From assembly GCA_963573305.1 (NCBI GenBank), contig OY754329.1, positions 82,704,576 to 82,768,575 of the forward strand: a stretch of 64,000 nucleotides of DNA, given 5' to 3'. The stretch is from Pyrrhosoma nymphula. Taxonomy: Eukaryota > Arthropoda > Insecta > Odonata > Coenagrionidae. Each line of letters starts with the position of its first letter. Position 1 is the first letter of the stretch. The position numbers and the translations under genes were made by a program. Positions 1 to 12,714 of this stretch are shown in pieces. The notes below the pieces were generated by a model. It saw only the letters and a list, made by a program, of their open reading frames with translations, did no database searches and was not told where the DNA came from.

Positions 1-2042
1 GAAGAAAACAGTTAAAAACTTAAAAAGTGCAACTTTTTATGTCTTAATAATTTTTTGTCAAGACAAAATTATTATAAGCTTACTCTGAAGAAAAATTGTG
101 AGGGATATTTTTGTTGTTTTTTAGAAAAAATATCTATTAAAAATTCTTGAATATATACACTATTTTTATATGGTATAAAACTAATTTTGGAGCATTATAA
201 AAACAATACTTCAGGAAGTTATCTGAGAAGACAAAAAGGATAAAGGCTTATCTGGTTTTTACCTAAATGTATAGGGTTGGTGCCATGAAGGTGAGGTTGA
301 TGTATGAAGCTTCTCTAAGAAAACAATCAGGAGCAAATGGGAGTTTTGGCCAACTTATCTCTCAATTGTCAGTTTTTGCGAATAAAATTTCATAAGGGAA
401 GGAACGAAATGAGAAGATGCTTGGGTAAAAGTCTCATAATTTTTTTTCTTAGAAATAAGGTGATTTCTCTTAGGGTTTATTTTTAATTGTTAAAAAAACT
501 CACGTCAGAAGAAAATGAATCGCCAAACTCAATCTTTTGAAGGTGAAATATTTGCACTTGAAACAAGTGGACTTGATTCAAATTGGCGCTTGATTCAATA
601 AGCCTCCTTCCATTGAAGTTTAGCATGAAAGTGCCAGTTACGCCGTAATCAGTCCTAGCCCTTGAAAACTTTTCTCTTTAGCTCGAAGCATGCAACCCTA
701 AGTTAAGTAACAAGTTGATTCTTGGAGTTTAAAGCCTCCATTGCAGAGGAAACGCAATGAGAAAGACGCAAGACGGAGGCTGAAAGAATTTATGCTCGAG
801 GCTCTTCGGGTTACTTAATTTTATCTCCCATTCTGGTGACCTTCATTGAAGATCTTACGTGGAGGGAAACCTATTATATTCGACATTCTTTCAATTACAC
901 TCTGGACAGACTTGAGAGCAAAGGTTTAAGATCAAAAAGTAAGGTTTCAATAGTGTTACGTTCTCTTGTTCTTGAGAAATAAACTGGGTGTTAGTATGTA
1001 ACTTCAAGTTGTCTCATTTAAAGTAAAGGGCCAAACCTTACTGCGTTAGAAAGTTTAGTGATGGATTGCATTGTAGTTGACATTTTTTTGTATTTTTCGA
1101 TCCCTCGGACCAAATTAAAACAATTTATTGTAATTTCACTAACTTAGCACACTTAACACCAATGTCACAAACTTCCTTCAAAGTTATCAATAAAAATCGT
1201 GGAAAGACAGCGCGTTTAAGATTTGAAGAGATTACTTCATAGAACTCAGATCTGAGCCGCCATTAACCATGCTTTTCAATTCAGAAGCATGCGAACTCAA
1301 GCCAGCAATTATCCCTTCCTTCCTCGGCTAACTCGTACGGAGTAAAGTTTTCACGTAGTAAGAAGAAATATTGGCCACTAAGATTGAGTCAAGGCCACAA
1401 ACTTGGCTCCAGAGGAGTATAATCTTCCATCCCCTGGGCAATGGAAAAAAGAAATTATGACCCTAGTATTTCAATTAAAGTAAGTAAATGAAGAATTCCA
1501 TCTCATCGCAACGGAATGAAAAAATAATATCTTGCCAAAAATGCAGTTGAGAAATAACACATAACCTAGCAGTTTATGCCCCATTTGGACTACAAATGGA
1601 ATTAAATAAGCATACTTTGGTGAAAAAAAAGAAACGCAAAGATCGTTCCGGGTCACGGATTTCTTTCGCTAAATGGTTTTCACTGGTTTCTTCTTACCTT
1701 TCAAGTTAAAAATAGCGAGTAAATAATACATTTATGGCTGCAGCACAGTTTCAAATACTGTAAAATGAAGGTAAGGGGGCCAATGGTAATATAACAATTA
1801 AGTTTACTGGATACCTATCCACGGAGCATTGAGTCTAGGCGTTGTGGCACAGCACTTAAACCAAACAGTACATTTATGATTGATTATCCCCCGTATTTAT
1901 CTCATTTACAATATGCTGTTAATTTCAGCATAGCAAACAAAACATTACTAAAATAATAATTTGAAGAGCTATATTCCAAACTTTTATTAGCGTTTCCTCA
2001 GCAAGAAAAATGATGTGAAGAAAACATGTAATGTAAACGAGT
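1..2042. other. AT-rich stretch without recognisable gene
   Basis: I see no conserved protein, RNA gene or repeat boundary here. Open frames are short and look random in composition. A 61-codon minus-strand frame at 1471-1656 has no features beyond chance. Confidence 0.5.
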
Positions 2043-2111
2043 ATGTCAATCAAAAAAATATTAAATCATATTTTTTTAAAAAATGAAAAACTTTCTATGG
2101 CAGTAAAATTA

Positions 2112-2116
<5 letters not shown>

Positions 2117-2157
<41 letters not shown>
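2117..2157. repeat. (TA)n microsatellite
   Basis: About 20 uninterrupted TA units lie directly before a PLE 3' end. This is the first of many cases in the window where a (TA)n array abuts a PLE terminal sequence. Confidence 0.95.
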
Positions 2158-2159
<2 letters not shown>

Positions 2160-2361
2160 ACCTCTCTCTCCCCACCACTACCCATTCGCACTTACCCCCC
2201 CTCCTTCCTCTCTGCCCTTTCCTACCCAAGGGAACAGAGCAGACTCTTCATTCTTCTACCGCCGATGATGATGGCTTGACCATCGAAACGTCCAAGTTTT
2301 CTTTTGTGAGTGTCCTTTTTGCGTGTTTCTGTGTTTATTTAGTGTATCACTGTTTTATTTA

Positions 2362-2364
<3 letters not shown>
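2158..2364 (+). mobile_element. Penelope-like element 3' end (family 1)
   Basis: The segment runs in the order seen at other PLE ends in this window: a pyrimidine-rich stretch (2158-2260), a hammerhead-like core, the block GTGAGTGTCCTTTTTGCG at 2307-2324, a tail reading TTTAGTGTATCACTG, and then (TA)n. The tail is nearly identical to the arms of the palindromes at 2454-2594 and 11124-11344, so all three belong to one family. No coding sequence remains in this copy. That this is a 5'-truncated PLE is inferred from comparison with the GIY-YIG-bearing copy at 48.57-49.38 kb, which has the same order of parts. Confidence 0.6.
2262..2298 (+). ncRNA. hammerhead ribozyme-like motif, one core change
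   Basis: The core reads CCGATGA at 2262-2268, against the consensus CTGANGA, so position 4 is C instead of U. Stem II is GATGG/CCATC with loop CTTGA. GAAAC follows at 2285-2289, then loop GTCCAA, GT at 2296-2297 and T at the cleavage position. The two-base-pair AC/GT stem III matches the small PLE-associated hammerhead variants. The U4 change would be expected to impair cleavage, so this copy is probably dead. Confidence 0.5.

Positions 2365-2408
<44 letters not shown>
2365..2408. repeat. (TA)n microsatellite
   Basis: About 22 TA units separate the PLE 3' end from the palindrome that follows. The sequence on its right starts ATAATGTCTTGGT, as it does at 11083. Confidence 0.95.
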
Positions 2409-2415
<7 letters not shown>

Positions 2416-2590
2416 ATGTCTTGGTCGAAAATCACTCTCGGCGACGATGCACATGCATAAATAAAACAGTAATACACTAAACAAACACAGAAACACGCAA
2501 AAAGGATACTCACAAAAGAAAGTGAGTTTCTTTTGTGAGTGTCCTTTTTGCGTGTTTCTGTGTTTGTTTAGTGTATTACTGTTTTATTTA

Positions 2591-2594
<4 letters not shown>
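2409..2594. mobile_element. palindromic PLE end pair lacking the ribozyme core
   Basis: Arms 2454-2521 and 2527-2594 are inverted copies of the family 1 PLE tail (GCATAAATAAAACAGT and onward), joined by about 5 bp. The left flank (2417-2453, starting ATGTCTTGGT and containing TCTCGGCGACGATGC) is also found at 11086-11123. Compared with the palindrome at 11124-11344, the central roughly 80 bp carrying both hammerhead cores is absent, and the arms join just outside where those cores would be. This suggests either a shorter snap-back product or later loss of the hairpin tip. Confidence 0.65.

Positions 2595-2621
<27 letters not shown>
2595..2621. repeat. (TA)n microsatellite
   Basis: About 13 TA units close the right side of the 2.4-2.6 kb palindrome. 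Confidence 0.95.
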
Positions 2622-5600
2622 GCTATCTTTCCTCAGTAAAATATTCTTATAAATGTAAGTGCTATTTAAGTATGCCTCCAGAATAAATTCAACAAACATT
2701 TGCCGTTATATGTGTTCAAAAAAATTGTCATTTACGTTATAACAGTGATCTCATTAAAATCATTAGCTGAGAGCAGCAGTTGAATTTTAAATGTGAGAAT
2801 ATGCAGAATTAAAATTATTTTTAAAACTTTAATTCAAGTGACTGAAAGTAATTTTGAAAATTATATATATTTACCGCGTTTTGTGATTTTATTAACCAAA
2901 ATCCAACTATCGTGCAGCCATCATTTAACTGGCGAATAATCATGTAATTCAGTATTTATAAAGATGAGTTCGAGTGCGAGTTCACCGGGAAGGTCCCGAA
3001 GCCCCTTTAAATTAACTTCTCGTTGAATTATCCCTGAAAAATTTCAACAGAAGTCTATCAGGACGTTTGCCATGCGAGTTTCTGTCACTGTAAATTTTAA
3101 GCAGAGTAATTTGGCTACAAGAAACCCATTCTAGCACTTACGTCTACACGCATGGGTGGTCAGAGTGGAATGAATGATCCCATTGAGCATTGTTTTCATT
3201 TTTGTTTAACAATGTTTTTGCTATTAAAGTCCACTCTCAATTATAAAATTTATAGTGTACAGCCACATTATTCTACGGTTTATTACACAGATTTGGAATA
3301 AAGGAAATAATTCAAGCATCATAATACACATTTGATGACATTCTAAATTACAACTCTAAATGCCCTTCCATTCCCGTGCTTCCTATTTTTCCAGGATGAC
3401 CATTAAAACCCCACCCTGTGGCGTCTCCTTGCTTGACTTCTTCCTCGCATAATAAAAGATATAAATTTTAAAAACTCATTTGTTTTTTTTCGATGTACGG
3501 CGTAACGCCGTGGGCGTTATCCCTCAGGAGTTTTTTATCCCGAACTGATGAAATTGCTCTTACTTTGAAAAAAAACATGGGCTCATTAAATTTATCACCA
3601 ATCTCATAATTTCAATTAGCATAAATTTAGGCGTTTAACAAACCCTACCCTATCTGCTTTAATCCCATTGCCATTTTCACCCAAGGAAAGGAATGGAGCT
3701 GGGAATAAAGTACGAAACACTAAAACGTACGTTAAACAAAAGTAAAAAAATTACGAAATACTAAAAACATGAAAATATGTTATTGTGGTCTGACAGGAAT
3801 GCAATAAGACATAATTTCTTTTCGTTTTATTTACAGTTCGGTTCCATTCTTTGCACAATTTTTGTCAACACTGTTATCTAGTACAATACAGCTCCAAAAG
3901 TATTTTCGTGATGTTTTACGCTGATTAATAAATTTATTCTCAGAAGTATACAAAATCCATTTTTTTAACTTTTTTAATATCATTCCGGAATTGATATTTT
4001 GTAGCTTATCATCGTATCACGCTTCTTAACTCGCCCACAAAGAGAAGCAGCAAATTCTTATATCACCAATAGAACTGAATTGCGTTATCTTTGGTTTTAG
4101 TAGATACGTTTTCTGGAAAAATGTGGAAAATTTCCATTTCAATGTATAAGTCAAACTGCAAAACAAACAATATTTTTCAAATGTTTCCTCTGAACCTTCA
4201 ACACTTTGAAGCTATTTTTTCCCATCATCAACAAAAGGCAAATAAGAATATAAATATTAGCATCAATATTTTTGACTGAAAAAAGGAAATTTTTCCCCAC
4301 TGATAACTCTTATCTTTAATTCACATTGGTAAGTATTCAAATATGAGAGATTTCAATATTAGGTGTGCTGAGAGCAAATACATACTTCTGCATTTAAAAC
4401 TCTCAACTAGGAAAACATTCATTAGAAACTACGAAAAACGTTCAGTTACATTTCATAGCATCCGCACCCAGTATATAATTGGCTATCATTAACACCGAGG
4501 GGGGTCATATAATATTATAAAAACGTCGAAATACTGGCTAGACAACGGTATACCTTAACGTAAATAGGGCTCAGTAAATTGAAGTACAGCTATTATACCA
4601 CAAGGAAAAATTTCACGAGTTCGACTGAGGCAGACATTTGAAATTTTCTCGATGGTGCAAGGCTGCAAAGGGTTTAAATGTCCTCCATGGATTGAACACC
4701 GATAATAAGCTACTAATTTCCTCTAGTGCTAGTCTGCATCTCCTGTCCTAATAAAGACTCAACCACATTCCCTGAAGATATTGGAAAAAACAGTCTCTTC
4801 GTAGCTGTAAAGTTTTATAAGTTCATCCTCGGATAAGAGAACTGCTCAAAATACCACCGAATAATAAAGCGAGAAAACTGAAAAGTTAATAGTGGACTTG
4901 AAATGAAATTATTTTATGGGAAAATGTTTTCTCATCAGTATGACGTCAACAAAGAGTTGGTAATAATAAAAAAGAAGCAGGGAAAGAATCGGATATATTT
5001 AATTTATTACTCGCGGCTGAAAACGGATTCCATCATCTTGCCATGACTTCCGAGGTGAGAGATGGTGAGGCTATGAGAAAATTAAGAGAGGCTTAATTAA
5101 TTTTACAGCGTGATGGCAAAAATTACCTCCTTAAATGACAATCCAAACATTAAATAACATTTTAGGGTTTTACTACAGGAATGTGCAGTCTTTCTACGAG
5201 GATTTGCTCTAGTGACTTTAATTTTAAAATCCTACACAAGAAATGCATACGAATTTCAACTTATATGGATATTTACCTCCTAAGAAACAAAGTAACAACA
5301 TAATTATTTATTGGATTCCTATGTATCTATAATGCATTTCTCATTGATACTCAAAACCGCTGGTTGGCATTTTCATCAACCACCCGTAACTTACGAACCC
5401 TTACATTGGAAATTCCAAGAGGTCTCTATGACTGTTGATGATTACGGTTATGATACGGATACGGTTATGGCTTTAAAATAATGATGCTTCAATATCATGT
5501 CCTAAATAATGCAAACGTGGATACTCGTCGCAACGAAATTGCAACATGTCGTAACTTAGCGATTATATAGTTGCCCTAGGACCAACATTACGCTGTTATA

Positions 5601-8600
5601 GACACATATTGACGTAAGTGCCTGATTTTACTCGTTGAAAAATAATTACCATTCCCGTAATTTGCTGGAGAACTAAAATTAAGGGCTAGGAATTTAATTT
5701 TCTGGGAGGTACCCTGAAAAAATTCAAGAGACTCGTAAAAATAGAAATTAAACCAAGGAGGCGTCTTCGCAGCTCCATGTGCATCTTAAAGAAAGAATGG
5801 AAATAAATTTTATAGGTAATTCCAGGTCATTTTATGTGGTTGTGGTACGACCTCATGTCAAATCCTCTATCAAGTTTCATCTTCTGGCTTGGACTCCCCG
5901 TGAACTCCATTTCCTTAAAGATTAATCTCAGAGTTTCGGTAGAAAACGAGTCGGCATTTTATGGTGTTGTATCCTCTTCGCAGCAAATAACTCTTCGGTC
6001 ATCATCGATGTCAAAATCCCTTTATAATGGATATTTTTTGGGTGAAGTATTGTAGAAGAAGTTCAGATCGAGATCACAGTTTATAACTTTTATTTTGTAG
6101 ATACTAATTTAAAAAATCTCAAATATTTGAAACACTCTAGTAAATAGCAACCCGAGAAAGAGTTTCGGATCCTGAAAAATTTAGTAAATTTTGCATTCCA
6201 TGTCATGGAAATTAGGAGTGGAACTAACACTAATTTCAATTTTTCCAACCTTTAATAAAAGTATTTCCTAATCACAAAATGCTTAAAACTCTCTGTGGCA
6301 CCCATGAAAATGATTTATCACCATAGTTTCCATTTATTTTTAGTCAATGCTGCAGTTTTAATGTTTCAATATTTGGTAAAATGCAACATACCTATGTACA
6401 AAAGATTCCACGGACATGCATGTTCTTCTCTAGATGTTTGTTACCCCATTCACTCTGCCATAAATTCCACTATTATGCTACCGTACAAGTTGTGAGACAG
6501 AAAACGTTCAGCCGAAGCTCCCACTTTAGATTGAATGTGACATCCAAATAACCAGTGCGTTTACCCATCAGGGTTCGATGAAAATATCCGGTGAGAGAAT
6601 TCCATGCAACGTTTTATCATCTAGATGGTAATTTCCTGTGAAAGAAATAAAAATAAATTAGCATGTACAATTAATGGTGAAGGAGTGGAAGTTTTGAATC
6701 CCTCGTACAATTGTTCTGCCTCCATTACTTCCAGGGTTTTTCCTTTGAATTCCCTCTCCTTTGAATTTAACTCCGTACTTCATTCAATTCCCACTAAGAA
6801 ATACCAACAATGGCCACTGAAAATCCGTTTTGCATGCTTTATAGCAAGTAATGCACTTTGGTAATTGAAGTTCATTCTTTAAATTATAGATTTACCAGGT
6901 CACATTGACTGATAGTTAAGCTGTAAGTCTAAGTCACCTCATTATGTATGTGAAATGGTGCAATGATAAGAAATTTCATTAACTTAGAAAATAAATATCA
7001 ATTTTAAGCAGCAATCAATTGAAAACGATGATTTTTTTTATATTACCTTTTATACAATCCATTGGGTACATTACATCACGATGCTTAAATTATTTACCAC
7101 TTTGTAATATGGAACTCAATTTACTATAACTTAATACAATATACAATAACGTAATGGAATTGGCACAAAAGTAAACAAATTCGATACAAAATCAAAGGAA
7201 ATTTAGGGAGCCACCTATCGAACTGCTTCTCAAACACTAAAATCACTAATTATATAATACTACTACTCTTTTACATGAACGCTTCACAGTCAGGCAGCTG
7301 GCAATATCACACAACATATTTTCCATGATACCATTTTATCCACTATGTTTCTCAACATATTGGTGATTTTTAGCAGTGATATTCAATCTTGTGTGGTACC
7401 GTTAGCACTTCGATCACGAAAAAAAGTGTAGACCCTTTCAAAAACATCAGAATATTGAGACATTGGGTTTTCCATAACAGCTGTTTATTTCCTAACCGCA
7501 TCCCTACTCCCATGAAGAACATATGACGCACCGCAGGTATTCACAGGTTCTACCCATGTCGTGGAACATGGTATTGGCAAAATGTAGTATAAACACTTAT
7601 TGTTAGAATTGTATTTGTTAATATTAGTAGATTGAATTTATTTTAAATTACATCCATGACTTTTTGGTAATTGAATAATAAATGGATGTCTTAAATGTAC
7701 AGTAAGGCAACAAATGGCAGAGTTACATAAAATAAAACTATCGAAAAATGTCAATGACGAAAATCAAAGTTTCTACCTAAGGATATGACAATTGCTACAA
7801 AATTCGCGGACCATTACCTCTCTAAGATTCTGATTTTATCAAAAATGTTATTACTTTTCTGACGGATTTCAATGTACAATTTAGAAACAAAATGTTGAAG
7901 CTATGTAATGATTGCACATCCAATTTACTTCATGTAGATATCAAGAGAGTCAAAGTTGGCAACATAAAACCTACTCTGTTACTCTGTCACAACGCTTGAC
8001 AAGCGCTTAGTGCTCCATAAATAGAAAAAGTCTCGGAAAAAAGTTGAAGAAGAGTCTTACCGTATTTCTTCAGCTTTCTTCATACATTCAAATCCCCTTG
8101 TTGATCATTATATTTGTAAAGAAATAATCACAGCAGTCTTTTTGTTGTCCAAGGAACTCAAAGGCCCGCGGCTCGATTCACGGTTCAGAATGAGTTACTA
8201 AGGTTATCACCGCTGACTAGTAACATTACCCGTACAAAACATAACACGATATTCTAATCCTTTTGTTAAGTTTTCTCAAGATCAAATCAAGTGATTTGAT
8301 CAAACCTTTATCAAAATATTCCTCAAGATTTATAAAACAAAGTATATCGTTAACAAAATCCACGGTACATACACCTTGTGGGAAAGAGATGAAATTTTTA
8401 TGTCCCAACGATCCAATCTCTCATGACATCTCAGGAATAGGTATTTAGCACAAGACGACGCCTGATACCGTCTTATTGCCCTCAAAATGACTTTTATCAT
8501 TGAGGAATGGTCAGAGGACAAAGGAAATAATAAACTCTATTTTGGGACTGATAGAGGGATCTAATAACGGGCCATCCTCAGGAGGGAAAGCGAGACAATG

Positions 8601-10580
8601 TCTATGATGTTGGGATGCAGAATGGGGACTGTCCAAGAACCTACCAATCAGCTGGTAGAATACTTGAATGAATGAACATAAATTTAGTGCTTCATTCAAA
8701 GGAATTCAAACCAACTGCACCCTTCAGCTGCCATTCTATTCTGGAGAAAGAATCGTCACCTCACAGAACGCGCTTTCTTGCAAAAATAATGAGCTGCCAA
8801 ACCGACTTGGAAGAAGAGCGTCTCGTAGATGGAGGAGAAAATTCAACAAGCAACCGCTTCCAGTAGGAATCTAGTTGTGAGAGAGCTTTTTTGAGGAGGA
8901 TGAAGGGAACGATGGAAAACAGAAAGTTGGGAGGGAATGTAATAAGTTGTAGAGAAGAGAAAGGGAATTGGGACAGGAAACAAAGAGGAAGGAAGAGAGG
9001 GCAACTTCCTATGCGCGGTAGTTGAGTTTAAGTTAGTTACAAGGGTCACCATGTGAGAGGATTTGAAGATCCAACTCCTGAAGTCGTGGTATCCAATTGT
9101 GGAGCACGTGAGATAAGAAAGAAAGCAAGAAATTTCACGAGTGGGAGGTTCTCTCGGTTGGGAAGAAATTTTAGGGGCCGTGATTCTACTGTGGGTGGTG
9201 CCCGCATTTTTTTCTTCAAGTTTCCCAAACAGCGCGTGACAGGAAATGTTCCGCCGGTCACCGAGGGGAGATATTTTCCATAAAATGCCATGGGTGGGTA
9301 AAAATTGCGCCGCCATATCATTGACCTTCCGTGTTGCACCTTAAAAATTTACAACCATATTCCATGTAATGCATAAAAAATATGAAATTAGAAGCCATTT
9401 AAAATGTTACCACAATTGTTACAATTGTATTTCTTTTTTCATTCACAACTTGATTTCAGTTGTTTCGGAACAAGTCCACTCATATTAGGCTAGTTTCACG
9501 TATGTAAAGACATAAGAACGAAAAACTCATCGTTAAAAACAGGAAAATAATAGTACGGAGAAAATTACAACTTTGTATTTTGTTAACGATATCCGCAAAT
9601 GAGGTTATAAGTAGCAGAATTTCCAAACCATGTAAAATGTCGGAGAATTCTCAGTGCTAATACCATTTGATAGATACAATTTTAGGCTTCTAATAAGTTT
9701 TAATATATTGGACAAAAAGATTTATAAACCCGCAACATGTGGACCTGGCGAAAGTAACGTTTGATGGACATTTTTGTTTAACGAAACAGAACGCAACCAC
9801 GAAGATGAAATGTAAAGAAAAAATGTATTTTAGTCAAAAATTACCGCCAACTGAAAACACGTTCGAAATAATGATGGACATATTTTTTAAATCTCACAAA
9901 TGTAAACAAACAAAGTTTTAAACTCATTTCAATCTAATAAAATGAAATATTTTTCATCTAATATTGCCTTGTTATTTATTTGTCTATGTGATTAAAGTTA
10001 AGGAACGCCAGTGATTGAAAAATCAATTAAAGATCACTACACTGAGCATTTCTTTAATTTTAAACGAATATTTCTTGCTAATTAAGATGGCAGCTTTTTT
10101 TGAGTAATGTTGAACGAAGAGGAATGAGCGAAAATACAAATGTTTTACTTCGAGCACTCGTATCATAAACACTATCTCAAGCACTTGACATAATTCAAGG
10201 TCGTCCCATTGCAAACAGAAAATGCAAAAATTACATACCCCAATATTTATTTTACCTTCCTCTTTTTGAATGAGCAACAAATGTTGTATTTAACTCATTC
10301 ATTGAAAAATGGTTGTGTATATCTAATTTTATTAAACTAAAAAGTTAGAGGAATTCACCACTTAAATTGGAAGAGCATTCGAATAGCATATGTATATAGA
10401 GGCCAGTTATAAAAACATGAGAAGAAGTCGCTAAAAATCAAGAGCTTTAATGCAGCATAAAATTCATTCAATTGAAATAAATAATGGTATATTCTTCTTT
10501 TGAAAATATATTACACATTTCACAATTATTTACTTAGGACAATAATAAAGATCTTAGCTTAAGCGCTGGAGTTAAGGAAG
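2622..10580. other. long AT-rich stretch without recognisable gene
   Basis: No protein family, RNA gene or clear repeat boundary can be supported. The part at about 8800-9300 is purine-rich on the plus strand and less AT-rich than its surroundings. It holds a 157-codon minus-strand frame (8843-9316) with low-complexity Ser/Pro/Leu content and no recognisable domain, which I read as a by-product of base composition. Other frames are under 100 codons. Confidence 0.4.
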
Positions 10581-10619
10581 ATTATTTATTAGAACTTGCA
10601 ATTTTTAATTCCCAAATAT

Positions 10620-10810
10620 AGCATTTCGTCATGGAGGGACTAATTAGCACGACTAAAAGAACACCAGAAGGTGACATAAATAAGCAATTCAAAGAATTAG
10701 GTATCTCAGAGCACGCAAGGAGTGAACCAGGGCACACAATAAAATTCGAAGATGCCAAAATAATTAGGGTGCAGAACTGACCGATCTGTATGTCAAAACA
10801 AGCCAACCAG
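10620..10810 (+). pseudogene. possible PLE GIY-YIG endonuclease remnant
   Basis: In shifting plus-strand frames the translation gives TRLKEHQ-like residues near 10645-10670, then SEHARSEPGHTIKFEDAKII at about 10708-10770. This resembles the region after the YIG motif in PLE endonucleases (R-x-x-EH, then AEH...GH.I.F..A.I). The GIY and YIG motifs themselves are not visible, and stops and frameshifts interrupt the match. A PLE palindrome starts 280 bp downstream, which fits. The call rests on a short pattern only. Confidence 0.35.
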
Positions 10811-10954
10811 GCAAGAAAAATACAATACATAACAGTGGCAAAAATCATTCTAGACATCCTTCATCTGAGGAAGACTTAATTGCGAGGAAGAGCTACGAAA
10901 CTGTTATGCTTCTAAACAACATACACTTCTTTGCAGATTTGTTTAAAAAATCTC

Positions 10955-11035
10955 AAGCACTCTGAGGATTCAAACCTGGGCCTACGGTATTGGAAACAAT
11001 TAAACTTGAATTCTATTACCCCATCCAGTCAGTTA
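10955..11035 (-). repeat. tRNA-like sequence, probable SINE fragment
   Basis: On the minus strand a B-box-like GGTTTGAATCC occurs (plus 10966-10976). The rest does not fold into a clear cloverleaf. A SINE relic is more likely than a tRNA gene. Confidence 0.25.
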
Positions 11036-11070
11036 TCTTCCTTCCTGTCCACACATACACACACATATAC

Positions 11071-11085
11071 ATATATATATATATA
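11071..11085. repeat. short (TA)n run
   Basis: Seven TA units lie at the left boundary of the PLE palindrome, preceded by a short CA-rich tract (ACACACATATAC). Confidence 0.8.
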
Positions 11086-11190
11086 ATGTCTTGGTAGAAA
11101 ATCGCTCTCGGCGACGATGCACATGCATAAATAAAACAGTGATACACTAAACAAATACAGAAACACGCAAAAAGGACACTCACAAAAGGA

Positions 11191-11226
11191 AACTTGTACG
11201 TTTCGACGTCAGGACGCCATCGTCAG
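11191..11226 (-). ncRNA. hammerhead ribozyme-like motif (minus copy)
   Basis: This is the mirror image of the plus-strand motif at 11242-11277: CTGACGA (plus 11220-11226), stem II, GAAAC and AC/GT stem III with T at the cleavage position. All invariant core bases are present. Because both arms carry the motif, transcription of either strand would yield one. Confidence 0.65.
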
Positions 11227-11241
11227 CGGTAGACTCTACCG

Positions 11242-11277
11242 CTGACGATGGCGTCCTGACGTCGAAACGTACAAGTT
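11242..11277 (+). ncRNA. hammerhead ribozyme-like motif (plus copy)
   Basis: The core CTGACGA is at 11242-11248. Stem II pairs GGCGT with ACGTC (one G-U) around loop CCTG. GAAAC is at 11264-11268, then loop GTACAA, GT at 11275-11276 and T11277 at the cleavage position. This fits the small PLE-linked hammerheads with a two-base-pair stem III, which are known to cleave as dimers. I cannot identify a stem I next to the core, because the upstream side ends at the palindrome centre. Confidence 0.65.
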
Positions 11278-11344
11278 TCCTTTTGTGAGTGTCCTTTTTG
11301 CGTGTTTCTGTGTTTGTTTAGTGTATCACTGTTTTATTTATGCA

Positions 11345-11358
11345 TATATATATATATA
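11345..11358. repeat. short (TA)n run
   Basis: Seven TA units close the right side of the twin-hammerhead palindrome. Confidence 0.8.
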
Positions 11359-12714
11359 AGTATTTATAATATGAAGTAAGAACTCCCTCGATATTCAATT
11401 TATGCAAGACCGGAAGGTGGGGCCGAAACTCCATCTAATATTCAAATTATTCCATGATCATTCAGCACACAAACATCCCAGGGCTCTTTATTTCTTTCTG
11501 CCTTTTCCTTATACATACAAGTCTTAGATGTACATATGCTGTAATAGGAAAATAATAGTGATCACCTTTGTAAAACAAAAAATTAAAATAACATTAAAAT
11601 GTAAAAAGATTTTTATTGATGCAGTACTCCTACGTTTTTGAGTCATTAACTGGTTCACTTGCCAATGGTCTTTCTTGGTTTATTGATCGCTAATTTGCTA
11701 ATAAAACAATAATTGAAATAAATAAGGTAATAAAGCAACGTAATGTAAAATAATATGTGTGAAGAAAGCTTAATAAAGGAACTTATAGAGATAGAAAATA
11801 GATCGATGGAAATCCGTCGTCATCATTATTCCGCTCTCGACGAATGACGCCAAAGGGACCACAGCTTCGCGTACCTTCCGACGGACAAATTACTGCAATT
11901 GAGATCGGTGTTCCACTCAACAAAATCCACAGCGATACCAATAAAATTATTCAAACGCGAACACTTCATAATGAATGTCGAACCGGAAGTTAGTACTCAA
12001 GCTATTACACCAATCTAATTCCTTAGAGCATTCTCTTCCTGATACCTTGGTTGCCATCCCTTCCCGGTAGAATATAAAAGACCCCGAATAGTTTTTTTTC
12101 TCAACAACCTGTTCGTATTAAAACATTCATCGGTGCAGTAAAAATTTTATTCACTGTGTGCCTATGATCAATATTTTAACTTTTTAAATACGTCCAGGCC
12201 ATGTTGCCGACTATTCGTCGTTTTAATTTTATCTTTCCTACTTCTTGAATACTTGCTCCCAGTATAGATTTATCCTCCTCCTCGTATCAGAGGTTACTTA
12301 TTTTTTTGTCACCAATGCAGACTAACATATAAATGTATAAGAAACTAGTATTTTAGTTACAATTTAAATCTATTTTCTAGCCAAGAGTAAAATAAAAACG
12401 TAACTCCACGAGCACGAGCCTAGACATCATCGAAATGACCAAGAACTTGACCCTCGCCAGCAATATACCCTCGTGATCTACAGGGGTAATTATAGCACAT
12501 ATTGGAAACCTAATATTTTTTCAAAGGTACTTTTTCGCAGTTTAACTGTCTCTATATAGTTATTTCTTTACTTTACGCGTAAATTATCCAGCTTAAATTA
12601 GCAAGTGAAAAACTTCAGCAATTCATCCAGCAATATTCCTATCAAAAGCAAATATTCCTATCCGGGAGAAAATATTCTTATCATCCAGCATTAGTAAAGA
12701 GAATCATTTTTCAG
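11359..12714. other. AT-rich stretch without recognisable gene
   Basis: Nothing can be supported here. Frames are short and no repeat boundary is evident. Confidence 0.4.

Larger units (their letters stand above)
11086..11344. mobile_element. twin-hammerhead PLE palindrome (family 1)
   Basis: Arms 11124-11232 and 11236-11344 are almost perfect inverted copies (109 bp each) with a 3-bp centre (ACT). Each arm reads outward from the centre as: hammerhead core, the block TGTGAGTGTCCTTTTTGCG, tail, TGCATATA and (TA)n. Two PLE 3' terminal sequences are therefore joined head to head through their upstream sides, without any coding sequence between them. The left flank 11086-11123 equals 2417-2453. 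The high arm identity suggests either recent origin or continuing gene conversion between the arms. Confidence 0.75.

Noticed and set aside
8843..9316. 157-codon minus-strand frame
   Set aside because: Lies opposite a purine-rich tract, with Ser/Pro/Leu-rich translation. Overlapping frames on both strands point to base skew.
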